Assembly: GCA_030550275.1 (NCBI GenBank)
Contig: JAUQPR010000007.1
Location: 1 to 64,000, forward strand
Length of the DNA stretch: 64,000 nt
Source: Bacteroidota bacterium
Lineage (GTDB): Bacteria > Bacteroidota > Ignavibacteria > Kapaibacteriales > HRBIN21
Direction of reading: 5' to 3'
Both the position numbers and the translations under genes were made by a program. Positions 8,212-16,971 of the stretch are shown here, in pieces (position 1 is the first letter of the stretch; every line of letters starts with the position of its first letter). The notes beneath the pieces were generated by a model. It searched no databases, was not told the origin of the DNA, and saw only the letters and a list, made by a program, of their open reading frames with translations.

Positions 8212-9396
8212 ATGCCAGCAGCCGTGATTGCCTCTGCGGTGCGGACGCCGATCGGTGCATTTCTGGGGTCGCTTTCGGAGCTTCCGGCGCCTCGGCTGGG
8301 AGCAGTGGCGATTGCCGAAGCTGTGCGGCGTGCGCGAATTGAGCCAGCAGACGTGGACGAAGTCATCATGGGCAATGTGCTCACCGCCGGAGTCGGGCAG
8401 GCACCGGCGCGGCAAGCTGCGATCTTTGCAGGGTTGCCCGAGCATGTGCCGTGCATGACGATCAACAAGGTGTGCGGCAGCGGGCTCAAAGCCGTCATGC
8501 TCGCCGAACAAGCTATCCGGTGCGGGGATGCCCACATCGTGGTCGCGGGCGGGCAGGAGTCCATGTCGAACGCTCCCTACCTGCTGCCTAAAGCACGCAC
8601 GGGCTTGCGCATGGGGAATGCGCAGCTCGTTGACTCGATGATTCACGACGGGCTGTGGGATGTCTACAACCAGTTCCACATGGGCGATGCCGCCGAGCTG
8701 TGTGCCCGCACCTGCAACATCGGGCGCGACGAGCAGGATGAATACGCCGCCCTCAGCTACCGCCGTGCCTTGGAGGCGCAGCAGAAGGGCTACTTTGCCG
8801 ATGAGATCGTCCCCGTCACCTACGAGCAACGCAATGGGCAGACGGTGACGGTGGACACCGATGAGGAGCCTGCCAAGGTGCGCTTTGAGAAGATTCCGCA
8901 GCTCAAGCCGGTCTTCCGTCCCGACGGCACCGTGACGGCTGCCAATGCGAGCTCCATTGACGATGGTGCCGCAGCGCTGGTGGTGATGTCTGAAGAGCGT
9001 GCGCACGCCTTGGGTATCGAGCCGCTGGCGCGGATTGTGGCGCACGGCTCCGTTGCCCAGAAGCCGGAGTGGTTCACCACGGCGCCCATAGAGGGAATCA
9101 AGCGCGTGCTCGCCAAAGCCGGAATGAAGCTGGAGGACATTGACCTGTTCGAGATCAACGAAGCCTTCGCCGTGGTGGCGCTGGTGGCGCAGAAGCAGTT
9201 GGGGATCCCACTGGAGCGGCTCAACGTGCACGGTGGGGCGGTCGCTCTGGGACATCCCATTGGGGCATCGGGTGCGCGGATTCTGACCACATTGCTCTAT
9301 GCACTGCGGCGCTACCGGAAGCGCTACGGCATGGCGGCAATCTGCATCGGCGGCGGCGAAGCCAGCGCGCTCATTGTGGAGAACCTGCAGCGGTAA
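8212..9396 (+). CDS. Acetyl-CoA C-acetyltransferase (thiolase)
   Basis: 394 residues, standard for a type II thiolase. It condenses two acetyl-CoA to acetoacetyl-CoA or runs the reverse thiolysis. The acyl-accepting cysteine is C88 in NKVCGSGLKA. The NEAFAVV loop, the GHPIGASGAR histidine motif and the C-terminal CIGGGEAS cysteine are all present. Degradative and biosynthetic members cannot be told apart from sequence alone. No other beta-oxidation or hydroxybutyrate gene is adjacent. Transcription probably starts at the box at 8171-8178 and may continue into the two secreted-protein genes, the next beginning 12 bases after this stop. Confidence 0.93.
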   Translation: MPAAVIASAVRTPIGAFLGSLSELPAPRLGAVAIAEAVRRARIEPADVDEVIMGNVLTAGVGQAPARQAAIFAGLPEHVPCMTINKVCGSGLKAVMLAEQAIRCGDAHIVVAGGQESMSNAPYLLPKARTGLRMGNAQLVDSMIHDGLWDVYNQFHMGDAAELCARTCNIGRDEQDEYAALSYRRALEAQQKGYFADEIVPVTYEQRNGQTVTVDTDEEPAKVRFEKIPQLKPVFRPDGTVTAANASSIDDGAAALVVMSEERAHALGIEPLARIVAHGSVAQKPEWFTTAPIEGIKRVLAKAGMKLEDIDLFEINEAFAVVALVAQKQLGIPLERLNVHGGAVALGHPIGASGARILTTLLYALRRYRKRYGMAAICIGGGEASALIVENLQR

Positions 9397-9408
9397 GGCT
9401 CCGCACAC

Positions 9409-9873
9409 ATGCGGTGGTGGGCGAGCATCGTAAGCCTGTGTGTGCTGACAAGTGCTTCGGGCTCTGCTCAATCCGTGCGCTCCGTAGTTGCCGCAGCGGC
9501 GGTACGCGCCACCGCCCCAGCCGCTGCGGTGGTGGGAACGTTGGGGCAGCCCATTGTGGGGAGCAGCACCGCCACAGCTGAACTTCGCCACGGCTTCTGG
9601 TACGGTGTGCGCCTGCCCGTGAGCGTCTCCCCTGAGAGGCTCGACAGCGTGAGCGTGGAGGTGTGCGGGAGCGGTGTGCACATTCGCCTTGCGTGCCAGC
9701 CGCTCTGGGGCGAGCTCTTTTCGCTGTTGGGACAGTGCGTGTGGCGCGTTGGGTGGACGGAGGTGCGTGGAGGGCGATGGCCTTGCCTGCCGCAACTGCC
9801 GACGGGGATATATCTGCTGCGACTCCACTGCGCTCGTACGGTGCACTCCGTGTGGGTGCCGATCCTGAAGTGA
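9409..9873 (+). CDS. Small secreted protein with T9SS-like C-terminus
   Basis: 154 residues. A signal peptide (about residues 1-20, ending ASGSAQ) is followed by a GTLGQPIVGSS segment and RHGFWYG. This reads like the glycine-rich GQP/HGFW block common before the sorting domain in exported proteins of this bacterial group. The C-terminus (LPTGIYLLRL, ending VWVPILK) resembles a T9SS sorting domain. No enzymatic motif is seen. It sits between the thiolase (12 bases) and the tail-fibre-like gene (24 bases). Function unknown, export likely. Confidence 0.65.
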   Translation: MRWWASIVSLCVLTSASGSAQSVRSVVAAAAVRATAPAAAVVGTLGQPIVGSSTATAELRHGFWYGVRLPVSVSPERLDSVSVEVCGSGVHIRLACQPLWGELFSLLGQCVWRVGWTEVRGGRWPCLPQLPTGIYLLRLHCARTVHSVWVPILK

Positions 9874-9897
9874 GTTCCACACCGTAGGCTGGAGGAG

Positions 9898-11661
9898 ATG
9901 ATGCGCGCCGCTGCTGTTGTGCTCAGCTCGGTGCTCTGCGCTGCGCTGGCGATGGCACAGATCCCACGGACGCTCTCGTACCAGGGCGTCCTGCTGGATG
10001 CTTCCGGGCAACCTCTGCCGGATGGCGAGTACGAGATGGAGTTCCGCCTCTACGAGGTGGCAACCGGTGGCGCCCCGCTGTTTGTAGAGTCGCAGCGGGT
10101 GCGGGTAGAACACGGGGTAGTCTCTACGCTCATTGGACTGCAGCGCCCGCTGACGCTTCCGTTTGACCGCCCGTACTACCTGGGGGTTGCACTCGGTGGC
10201 GGGGCAGAGCTTACCCCTCGTGTGCCGCTGACGGCGGTGCCCTACGCCTTCCGAGCAGTTGTTGCCGATAGCCTCCGCCATTGGAGTGCCAGCGATACTG
10301 CGGTGCGGGTGGAAGCGCATCTGCTGTTGGGCTCATCGGCATCGGCGGTGCGGGAGCTGCGCTTACAGGAAGCCGCCATCAACGGTCAGGATTACGTCGG
10401 GCTGCGGGCACCTTCGAATGTGCCCAACAGCATTGTCTGGACGCTCCCGGCAACGGATGGAACGCCAGGGCAGGTGCTCTCTACCGATGGCAATGGGAAC
10501 TTGCGCTGGACGAGCGTCGCCGGTGGGGGGAGTTGGTCGCTCTCCGGAAATGCCATCACCGCAGGGCAGTTTCTGGGGACGACCAACGCGCAGCCCCTTG
10601 TCCTGCGTGTTGCCAATGTGGAACGGTTGCGGCTGACCACGAGAGCACAACTGGAGGTGCTCAACAGCGGACAGTCTGTCTTCTTGGGCGAAGGCGCTGG
10701 CGCCGCACAGGACATCACCACCCCACGCAACAACACCTTCGTCGGCTACCAGGCGGGAGCGGCGACCACGACGGGTTCCTTCAACGTGGCACTCGGTAGC
10801 AGAGCTCTGCCCGCGAACACCACTGGGTATGGGAACATCGCCGTTGGCTACCAGGCGCTCTTCCGCAACTCCACCGGCTACGACAACACTGCAGTGGGCT
10901 CTGCCGCACTGTTCAACAATGCCGATGGGGCGCGCAATACGGCGCTGGGATTCCAGGCGCTGTATCGCAATGCCGGTGGGCTGTACAATACCGCCGTGGG
11001 AGCCTATGCGCTGGAGCAGAACGTCGGCGGCTCCTCCAACACCGCCGTAGGGTACCAGGCAGGACCCAATGGGGCAGACTACACCAACACAACGGCACTG
11101 GGGTACGGCGTAGCGACCACAGCGAGCAACCAGGTGCGCATCGGAAACAGCGACGTAACCAGCATCGGCGGATATGTGAGCTGGAGCACCATCTCCGATG
11201 CCCGTATCAAGCTGGACGTGCGCGAGGATGTGCCCGGGCTGGATTTCATCCGCTTGCTCCGTCCGGTCAACTACCGCATTGACCCGGACCGGGTCCGGCA
11301 GCTCACTGGTGCTGCCGCAGCCGGTGGGCTGTCAACCGCGTCGGAAGCTGCTGAGCTTGTGCGCACGGGATTCCTGGCGCAGGAGGTCGAACACGCCGCG
11401 CGCCGGATCGGATTCCCCTTCGGAGGGATCGATCCGCCGAAGAACGAGCGCGATCTCTACGGACTGCGCTACGCGGAGTTCGTTGCGCCGCTGGTCAAAG
11501 CGGTTCAGGAGCTGGATGCGGAGAACCAGCAGCTTCGGCAGCGCTTGGCGTGGGTGGAGGAGCAGCTTCAGCACCTGCGCGAGCAGTACCAGCAGCTCCG
11601 CTCACTCCTGCAGGGCATGACCACAGGGAGCGAGGAGGCGGGACAAAAGAGACCAAAATAG
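9898..11661 (+). CDS. Secreted tail-fibre/YadA-head-like protein with S74 chaperone-type C-terminus
   Basis: 587 residues. A signal peptide (cleavage near AMAQ) leads into an N-terminal beta domain (IPRTLSYQGVLLD, later PLTAVPYAFRA) shared by many exported proteins of this group. Residues about 275-410 contain at least six tandem NTAVGYQAL/NTALGFQAL-type repeats, the left-handed beta-roll signature of YadA-type trimeric heads. After the SDARIKLDV motif comes an S74/intramolecular-chaperone-like domain (LLRPVNYRI), then a terminal coiled coil (about 545-585). In phage tail spikes such domains promote trimer folding and self-cleave. A trimeric surface fibre is the likely product. ATG codons at 9898 and 9901 are both possible. 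GGAGG at 9891-9895 fits 9901 slightly better. Confidence 0.8.
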   Translation: MMRAAAVVLSSVLCAALAMAQIPRTLSYQGVLLDASGQPLPDGEYEMEFRLYEVATGGAPLFVESQRVRVEHGVVSTLIGLQRPLTLPFDRPYYLGVALGGGAELTPRVPLTAVPYAFRAVVADSLRHWSASDTAVRVEAHLLLGSSASAVRELRLQEAAINGQDYVGLRAPSNVPNSIVWTLPATDGTPGQVLSTDGNGNLRWTSVAGGGSWSLSGNAITAGQFLGTTNAQPLVLRVANVERLRLTTRAQLEVLNSGQSVFLGEGAGAAQDITTPRNNTFVGYQAGAATTTGSFNVALGSRALPANTTGYGNIAVGYQALFRNSTGYDNTAVGSAALFNNADGARNTALGFQALYRNAGGLYNTAVGAYALEQNVGGSSNTAVGYQAGPNGADYTNTTALGYGVATTASNQVRIGNSDVTSIGGYVSWSTISDARIKLDVREDVPGLDFIRLLRPVNYRIDPDRVRQLTGAAAAGGLSTASEAAELVRTGFLAQEVEHAARRIGFPFGGIDPPKNERDLYGLRYAEFVAPLVKAVQELDAENQQLRQRLAWVEEQLQHLREQYQQLRSLLQGMTTGSEEAGQKRPK

Positions 11662-11716
11662 TCTGCTTTCGCCTTCGTCCCCTGCCCCGAGGTGCTGCAT
11701 CAAAACGGGGTGAGCC

Positions 11717-13162
11717 ATGCCGGTACAGCAGGACGAGGTACTGCAGCAGGTTACGCAGTCGGAGTACAAGTACGGCTTCGTGGCGAACATCGAGGAGGAG
11801 ATAGCCCCCGTAGGGCTCAACGAAGACATCATCCGCTTCATCTGGGAGCGGAAGGGGGAGCCGGAGTGGATGCTGGAGTGGCGATTGCGGGCGTATCGCC
11901 ATTGGAAGACAATGCAGGAGCCGCGCTGGGCGAAGGTGGTCTATCCGCCCATAGACTACCAGGCCATCAGCTACTACGCTGCGCCCAAGAAGCGCCATGT
12001 GCAGAGTTTGGACGAGATTGACCCCGAAATCCGCCGCATGTTCGAAAAGCTGGGGATTCCGCTGGAGGAGCAGAAGCTGCTTGCCGGGGTCGCCGTGGAC
12101 GCAGTGTTGGACAGCGCCTCTGTGGCAACGACCTTCAAGGAGAAGCTTGCCGAGCTGGGCATCATCTTCTGCTCGATGAGCGAGGCAATCCAGAAGTACC
12201 CCGAGCTGGTGCAGAAGTACCTGGGCTCGGTTGTGCCGTATACGGACAACTTCTTTGCCGCGCTCAACTCGGCGGTGTTCAGCGATGGCTCCTTTGTGTA
12301 CGTCCCGCCAGGGGTGCGCTGCCCGATGGAGCTTTCGACCTACTTCCGGATCAACGCGGCGCGGACGGGGCAGTTCGAGCGCACGCTCATCATCGCCGAT
12401 GAGGGGGCGTACGTCTCCTACCTCGAAGGGTGCACCGCACCCATGCGGGATGAGAACCAGCTCCACGCAGCGGTGGTGGAGCTCATTGCCCTGGATGGCG
12501 CCGAGATCAAGTACTCCACCGTGCAGAACTGGTACCCAGGGGACCGTGAGGGGCGAGGCGGTATCTACAACTTTGTCACCAAGCGGGGAATCTGCCTGGG
12601 GCGGGAGTCGAAGATCTCGTGGACGCAGGTGGAGACCGGCTCGGCAATTACGTGGAAGTACCCCAGCGTTATCCTCAAGGGCGAGGGCAGCGTTGGAGAG
12701 TTCTACTCGGTTGCCGTCACGAACCATCGGCAGCAAGCCGATACGGGGACGAAGATGATCCACATCGGGCGCCATACCCGCAGCCGGATTGTCTCCAAGG
12801 GCATCGCTGCCGGGCACAGCAGCAACACCTACCGGGGCTTGGTGCGGATTCTGCGCGGCGCAGACTATGCACGCAACTACACACAGTGCGACTCGCTGCT
12901 GATCGGCAGCTCGTGCGGAGCGCACACCTTCCCCTACATCGAGGTGCTCAATCCGACCGCCGTTACCGAGCACGAGGCGATGACCTCCAAGATCGGCGAG
13001 GATATGCTCTTCTACTGCCGGCAGCGGGGCATCTCCGAAGAGGATGCCGTCGCGCTGATTGTCAACGGCTACTGCCGCGAGGTGCTGCTCCATCTGCCGA
13101 TGGAGTTCGCCGTCGAGGCGCAAAAGCTGCTGGCGATCTCGTTGGAGGGCAGCGTTGGCTGA
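11717..13162 (+). CDS. sufB: Fe-S cluster assembly scaffold protein SufB
   Basis: 481 residues, usual SufB length. With SufC and SufD it forms the SufBCD scaffold on which Fe-S clusters are built in the cytosol. The sequence shows the SufB N-terminal SEYKYGF segment, the beta-helix core with [12 protein letters not shown], and the C-terminal helical part with the [14 protein letters not shown] and QRGISEEDA motifs. It opens a run of nine suf-type genes that continues to 18843. The upstream gap (11662-11716) is only 55 bases and has no clear TAnnTTTG box. The start ATG 11717 (MPVQQDEV) has only a weak purine stretch before it. Confidence 0.97.
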   Translation: MPVQQDEVLQQVTQSEYKYGFVANIEEEIAPVGLNEDIIRFIWERKGEPEWMLEWRLRAYRHWKTMQEPRWAKVVYPPIDYQAISYYAAPKKRHVQSLDEIDPEIRRMFEKLGIPLEEQKLLAGVAVDAVLDSASVATTFKEKLAELGIIFCSMSEAIQKYPELVQKYLGSVVPYTDNFFAALNSAVFSDGSFVYVPPGVRCPMELSTYFRINAARTGQFERTLIIADEGAYVSYLEGCTAPMRDENQLHAAVVELIALDGAEIKYSTVQNWYPGDREGRGGIYNFVTKRGICLGRESKISWTQVETGSAITWKYPSVILKGEGSVGEFYSVAVTNHRQQADTGTKMIHIGRHTRSRIVSKGIAAGHSSNTYRGLVRILRGADYARNYTQCDSLLIGSSCGAHTFPYIEVLNPTAVTEHEAMTSKIGEDMLFYCRQRGISEEDAVALIVNGYCREVLLHLPMEFAVEAQKLLAISLEGSVG

Positions 13163-13190
13163 ACACGTGTCGAACCAATCCGAACAAGCG

Positions 13191-13976
13191 ATGAGTGCGC
13201 TGTTGCAAATCCGGAATCTGCGTGTCGCAATCGAGGGCAAGGAGATTCTCCGCGGCGTCTCCTTGGATGTCTACGCCGGGGAGGTCCATGCGATCATGGG
13301 TCCGAACGGGTCGGGCAAGAGCACGCTGGCAGCGGTCTTAGCCGGGCGTGAGGAGTACGAGGTGCTCGAGGGCGAGGTGCTCTTCGATGGGCAGAACCTG
13401 CTGGAGATGGAGCCCGAGGAGCGCGCCCGTGCGGGGCTGTTCCTGGCGTTTCAGTATCCGGTGGAGATCCCCGGCGTCAGCATGGCAACCTTCCTGCGCA
13501 CGGCGCTCAATGAGGTGCGGAAGGCGCGCGGGCAGGAGCCGCTCGATCCGATTCAGTTCCTCTCCTACGCCCGGGAGCGGATGAGCTGGCTGGGGATGGA
13601 GCCGGACTTCCTCCAGCGGGCGGTCAATGAGGGCTTCTCCGGTGGGGAGAAGAAGCGCGGGGAGATCTTCCAGCTCCTGCTGCTGGAACCGCGGTTGGCA
13701 ATCTTGGACGAGACCGATTCCGGTCTCGACATCGACGCCCTCAAGATCGTTGCCAGTGGGGTCAACCGGATGCGCTCGCCGGAGCGCTCCTTTATCGTCA
13801 TCACGCACTACCAGCGGCTGCTCAACTACATTGTGCCCGACGTCGTGCACGTGCTCTTCGATGGGCGGATCGTCCGCACGGGTGGGCGCGAACTGGCGCT
13901 GGAGTTGGAGGAGCGTGGCTACGATTGGCTGCGCTCGGAGGGCGAACTGGTACTGCCAACGCTTGGGGAGCAGTGA
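13191..13976 (+). CDS. sufC: Fe-S cluster assembly ATPase SufC
   Basis: 261 residues. ABC-type ATPase that drives conformational changes of the SufBCD scaffold. It carries Walker A GPNGSGKST (37-45), the Suf-specific signature FSGGEKKRGEI (149-159) and Walker B LAILDETDSGLD (169-180). The ATG at 13191 (MSALLQIRN) is preferred. A GTG eight codons earlier (13167) is in frame, and neither has a strong SD. The stop overlaps the sufD start as TGATG. Confidence 0.97.
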   Translation: MSALLQIRNLRVAIEGKEILRGVSLDVYAGEVHAIMGPNGSGKSTLAAVLAGREEYEVLEGEVLFDGQNLLEMEPEERARAGLFLAFQYPVEIPGVSMATFLRTALNEVRKARGQEPLDPIQFLSYARERMSWLGMEPDFLQRAVNEGFSGGEKKRGEIFQLLLLEPRLAILDETDSGLDIDALKIVASGVNRMRSPERSFIVITHYQRLLNYIVPDVVHVLFDGRIVRTGGRELALELEERGYDWLRSEGELVLPTLGEQ

Positions 13977-15265
13977 TGGCTGCAGAGCTACTGGAGCACC
14001 TGCGCGAGCAGTTCCTTCGGCTGGAGCAGACAAGCTCAGAGCCGAGCGAGCTGTTGCAGCAGCGCCGTCGGGCACTGGAGGCGTTGCTGCAGAGAGGCTT
14101 CCCCACCACGCGGCATGAGGACTGGAAGTACACCAGCCTTGCTCCGGTGCTCCGCTATAGGTACGAGGTGGGAGCGCCGGCGTCGGAGGAGCTTCCATCG
14201 CTCTCGATGGTGCAGGGGTTGCCGCAGCCGCAGCTGTGGCTGCTCGACGGGGTTCCCCACGTTCATGAGCTCCCCGCAGGTGTGGAGTTGCGCACCGCCG
14301 AGCGCTTTGCCCTCAATGGGGCACGCAGGGAGCCCCTGCCCGGACAGCTTGTGGATGTGGAAGGGGATGCCTTTGTGGCGCTCAATACGGCATTTGCGCC
14401 GGTGCCGCTGACGCTCACAATGCGGGAATCGCTGCCGATGCCGATGCACATTGGCGTAGTCACCCAAGCGGATGCGGTCCCACGCTTGGGGCAGCCTCGG
14501 CTTCTGATGAGCGTAGCCTCCGGGACCTCTGCAGCGCTCATCTTCAGCTTCGCCCACCATGGGGCAAATCCAAGCCTGACGAACGCAGTCTTTGAGCTGC
14601 TCCTCCAGCCGAATGCGGCACTGGATGTGCTGTTGTGGCAGGATGGGCTCGCCGATGCCTTTGCGGTGACAACGCTGGCAGCGCGGCTGGAATCCGGTGC
14701 CCGACTGCGGGTGTGGACGTTGAGCTTCAGCGGTGCGCTGGTGCGGAACAATGTGTATATTCGCCTTGCCGGTGGTGCCGCAGATGCCCAACTCTACGGT
14801 GTGACGATGGCAACCGGGCAGCGCCTTGTGGATCATCACACCCGGGTGGAGCACGAGGCGGAGGGCTGTTCCAGTAACCAGCTCTACAAGTCGCTTGCTC
14901 AGGAGCGGGCAACCGTCAACTTCACCGGGCGGATCTATGTCCACCCGGGGGCGCAGAGGACCAATGCGTACCAGGCGCATCGGGCATTGCTGCTCTCCAC
15001 ACAGGCAACGGTCAATGCCCGTCCGCAGTTGGAGATCTACGCCGATGACGTCCGCTGTACGCACGGGGCAGCCGTCGGGAACTTGGATGAGCAAGCGCTC
15101 TTCTACCTGCGCAGCCGGGGCATTCCGGAAGCCCAGGCACGGAAGCTGCTACTGTACGCCTTCGTCCGGGAGCCGCTGGAGGCGCTTCCCAGCGATGCCC
15201 TACGCGAGCTTGCCGAGCGGAGCCTTGCCGAGCATATCCAGTTGCCCATAGAGGAGTTTGCATGA
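13976..15265 (+). CDS. sufD: Fe-S cluster assembly protein SufD
   Basis: 429 residues. Paralogue and partner of SufB in the SufBC2D scaffold, required for iron acquisition by the complex. The N-terminal RHEDWKYTSL motif, the central beta-helix and the C-terminal QALFYLRSRGIPEAQAR signature are typical. It is coupled at both ends: its ATG shares bases with the sufC stop (TGATG), and its stop overlaps the sufS ATG (ATGA). Sequence conservation with SufB is low outside the C-terminus, as is normal for SufD. Confidence 0.95.
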   Translation: MAAELLEHLREQFLRLEQTSSEPSELLQQRRRALEALLQRGFPTTRHEDWKYTSLAPVLRYRYEVGAPASEELPSLSMVQGLPQPQLWLLDGVPHVHELPAGVELRTAERFALNGARREPLPGQLVDVEGDAFVALNTAFAPVPLTLTMRESLPMPMHIGVVTQADAVPRLGQPRLLMSVASGTSAALIFSFAHHGANPSLTNAVFELLLQPNAALDVLLWQDGLADAFAVTTLAARLESGARLRVWTLSFSGALVRNNVYIRLAGGAADAQLYGVTMATGQRLVDHHTRVEHEAEGCSSNQLYKSLAQERATVNFTGRIYVHPGAQRTNAYQAHRALLLSTQATVNARPQLEIYADDVRCTHGAAVGNLDEQALFYLRSRGIPEAQARKLLLYAFVREPLEALPSDALRELAERSLAEHIQLPIEEFA

Positions 15266-16527
15266 GCACTGCGGTGCATTCGGCGCAGGAGCTACGAGAG
15301 CTCGTCTGGCAGTGGCGGCAGGATTTCCCACTCCTGCAGCGCACCGTCTACGGCAAGCCGATTGTGTACCTGGATAACGCCGCAACGACGCAGAAGCCCA
15401 CAGCGGTTGTGGCAGCACTGCAGCACTACTACACCGAATGCACCAGCAACGTGCACCGTGGGGTGTACTACCTCAGCGAGCAAGCAACGCAACTCTACGA
15501 AGAAGCCCGCCGAACGGTGCAGCGCTTTCTGGGCGCCGCTGAAGCAGCCGAAATCGTCTTCGTGCGCGGCACAACAGAGGCAATCAACCTCGTTGCCCAC
15601 TGCTTGGGCAGAACGCGCATTCGCCCGGGCAGCGAGATCCTGCTCACCCACATGGAGCACCACTCCAACATCGTTCCCTGGCAGCTTGTAGCAGAGCAGA
15701 CTGGGGCACGGCTGCGCGTGCTGCCCATCACGCCCGATGGGGAGCTCATGCTGGAGGCGTATCCGGAGCTGCTGACGGAGCGCACGGCGGTGGTGGCGGT
15801 GGTTCACGTCTCGAATTCGCTGGGCACGATCAATCCCGTCGCAGAGCTTATCCAGACAGCACATGAGCGGGGCATCCCCGTGCTGGTAGATGGAGCCCAA
15901 GCCGTTGCCCACATGCCTGTGGACGTGCAGCAGTTGGACTGCGACTTCTACGCCTTTTCCGGGCACAAGATTTACGGTCCCACCGGCATCGGCGTGCTCT
16001 ATGCTAAGCGGCGCTGGTTAGAGGAGTTCCCGCCCTACCAGGGCGGTGGCGATATGATTCGCCACGTGACCTTCGAACGCACGCTGTACAACGACGTGCC
16101 GTACAAGTTCGAGGCGGGGACTCCCAACATTGCAGGAGCAATCGGGCTGAAGGCGGCGCTGGAGTACGTGCAGCAGTGCGGGTTGGAGCGGATTGCTGCG
16201 CATGAGCACGAGCTGCTGCGCTATGCTACCGAACGGCTGCAGGAGCTGCCCGGCGTTCGCCTCATCGGCACTGCCCAGCGCAAGGCTGCCATCATTTCGT
16301 TCGTCATCGAAGGCGTTCACCCGCACGACGTTGGGACGGTGCTGGATCGGGAGGGTATCGCCATCCGTGTAGGGCACCACTGTACGCAGCCGGTGATGGA
16401 GTTCTTCGGTGTCCCTGCAACATCGAGGGTCTCCTTCGGGCTCTACAACACGCTCGAGGAGGTGGACCGGCTTGTGGAGGCGCTCTGGAAGGTCATTCGG
16501 CTCTTTGGGGTCGGCGGCAATGGATGA
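15262..16527 (+). CDS. sufS: Cysteine desulfurase SufS
   Basis: 421 residues. PLP enzyme that takes sulfur from L-cysteine as a persulfide and hands it to SufU. Catalytic residues are visible: PLP lysine K236 in SGHKIYGPTG and persulfide cysteine C374 in VGHHCTQPVM. The latter sits in the short loop of group II (SufS-type) desulfurases. It overlaps sufD by 4 bases and sufU by 8, so its level is probably tied to both. No SufE is seen. SufU is the expected acceptor. Confidence 0.96.
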   Translation: MSTAVHSAQELRELVWQWRQDFPLLQRTVYGKPIVYLDNAATTQKPTAVVAALQHYYTECTSNVHRGVYYLSEQATQLYEEARRTVQRFLGAAEAAEIVFVRGTTEAINLVAHCLGRTRIRPGSEILLTHMEHHSNIVPWQLVAEQTGARLRVLPITPDGELMLEAYPELLTERTAVVAVVHVSNSLGTINPVAELIQTAHERGIPVLVDGAQAVAHMPVDVQQLDCDFYAFSGHKIYGPTGIGVLYAKRRWLEEFPPYQGGGDMIRHVTFERTLYNDVPYKFEAGTPNIAGAIGLKAALEYVQQCGLERIAAHEHELLRYATERLQELPGVRLIGTAQRKAAIISFVIEGVHPHDVGTVLDREGIAIRVGHHCTQPVMEFFGVPATSRVSFGLYNTLEEVDRLVEALWKVIRLFGVGGNG

Positions 16528-16966
16528 GCTGCAGGAACTCTACCAGCAGATTGTGCTGGAGCATTACCGCAATCCGCGCAATTACGGCGAGCTGCCCGAA
16601 GCGACACATCGTGCCGAGGGCTACAATCCGCTCTGTGGCGATCGGCTGGAGGTGATGCTGCGGGTGCGGGAGGGCGCCATCGAGGAGATCCGCTTCCGGG
16701 GCAGTGGATGCGCTATCTCGCAGGCATCGGCGTCGGTGATGACAACCCTGGTGCGCGGCAAAAGCCTGGCAGAGGCGGAGGAGCTCTTCGAGCGCTTCCA
16801 CGAGCTTGTCACCGGCACGGGGGCGGTGGACCTGGAGCAGCTCGGTATTCTGGCGGCGTTTGCCGGTGTTCGGGAGTTCCCCGCACGGGTCAAGTGCGCA
16901 ACCTTAGCCTGGCACACGCTACGGGCAGCATTGCAGCAGCGCCAGGAGCCAGTTACAACGGAGTAG
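16520..16966 (+). CDS. sufU: Zinc-dependent sulfurtransferase SufU
   Basis: 148 residues. It accepts persulfide sulfur from SufS and passes it to SufBCD. The SufU-type metal/active-site set is complete: C39 and D41 (NPLCGDR), C64 (GSGCAIS) and C126 (RVKCATL), with nearly the spacing of Bacillus SufU. The longer insertion between C64 and C126 also separates it from IscU. The ATG at 16520 overlaps the sufS end. The next gene begins 6 bases after the stop. Confidence 0.93.
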   Translation: MDELQELYQQIVLEHYRNPRNYGELPEATHRAEGYNPLCGDRLEVMLRVREGAIEEIRFRGSGCAISQASASVMTTLVRGKSLAEAEELFERFHELVTGTGAVDLEQLGILAAFAGVREFPARVKCATLAWHTLRAALQQRQEPVTTE

Positions 16967-16971
16967 CGCTG

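Noticed and set aside
8089-10320. 743-codon minus-strand frame opposite the thiolase and secreted-protein genes
   Set aside because: No conserved motif. The plus strand holds an unambiguous thiolase and the codon pattern is the complement of it.
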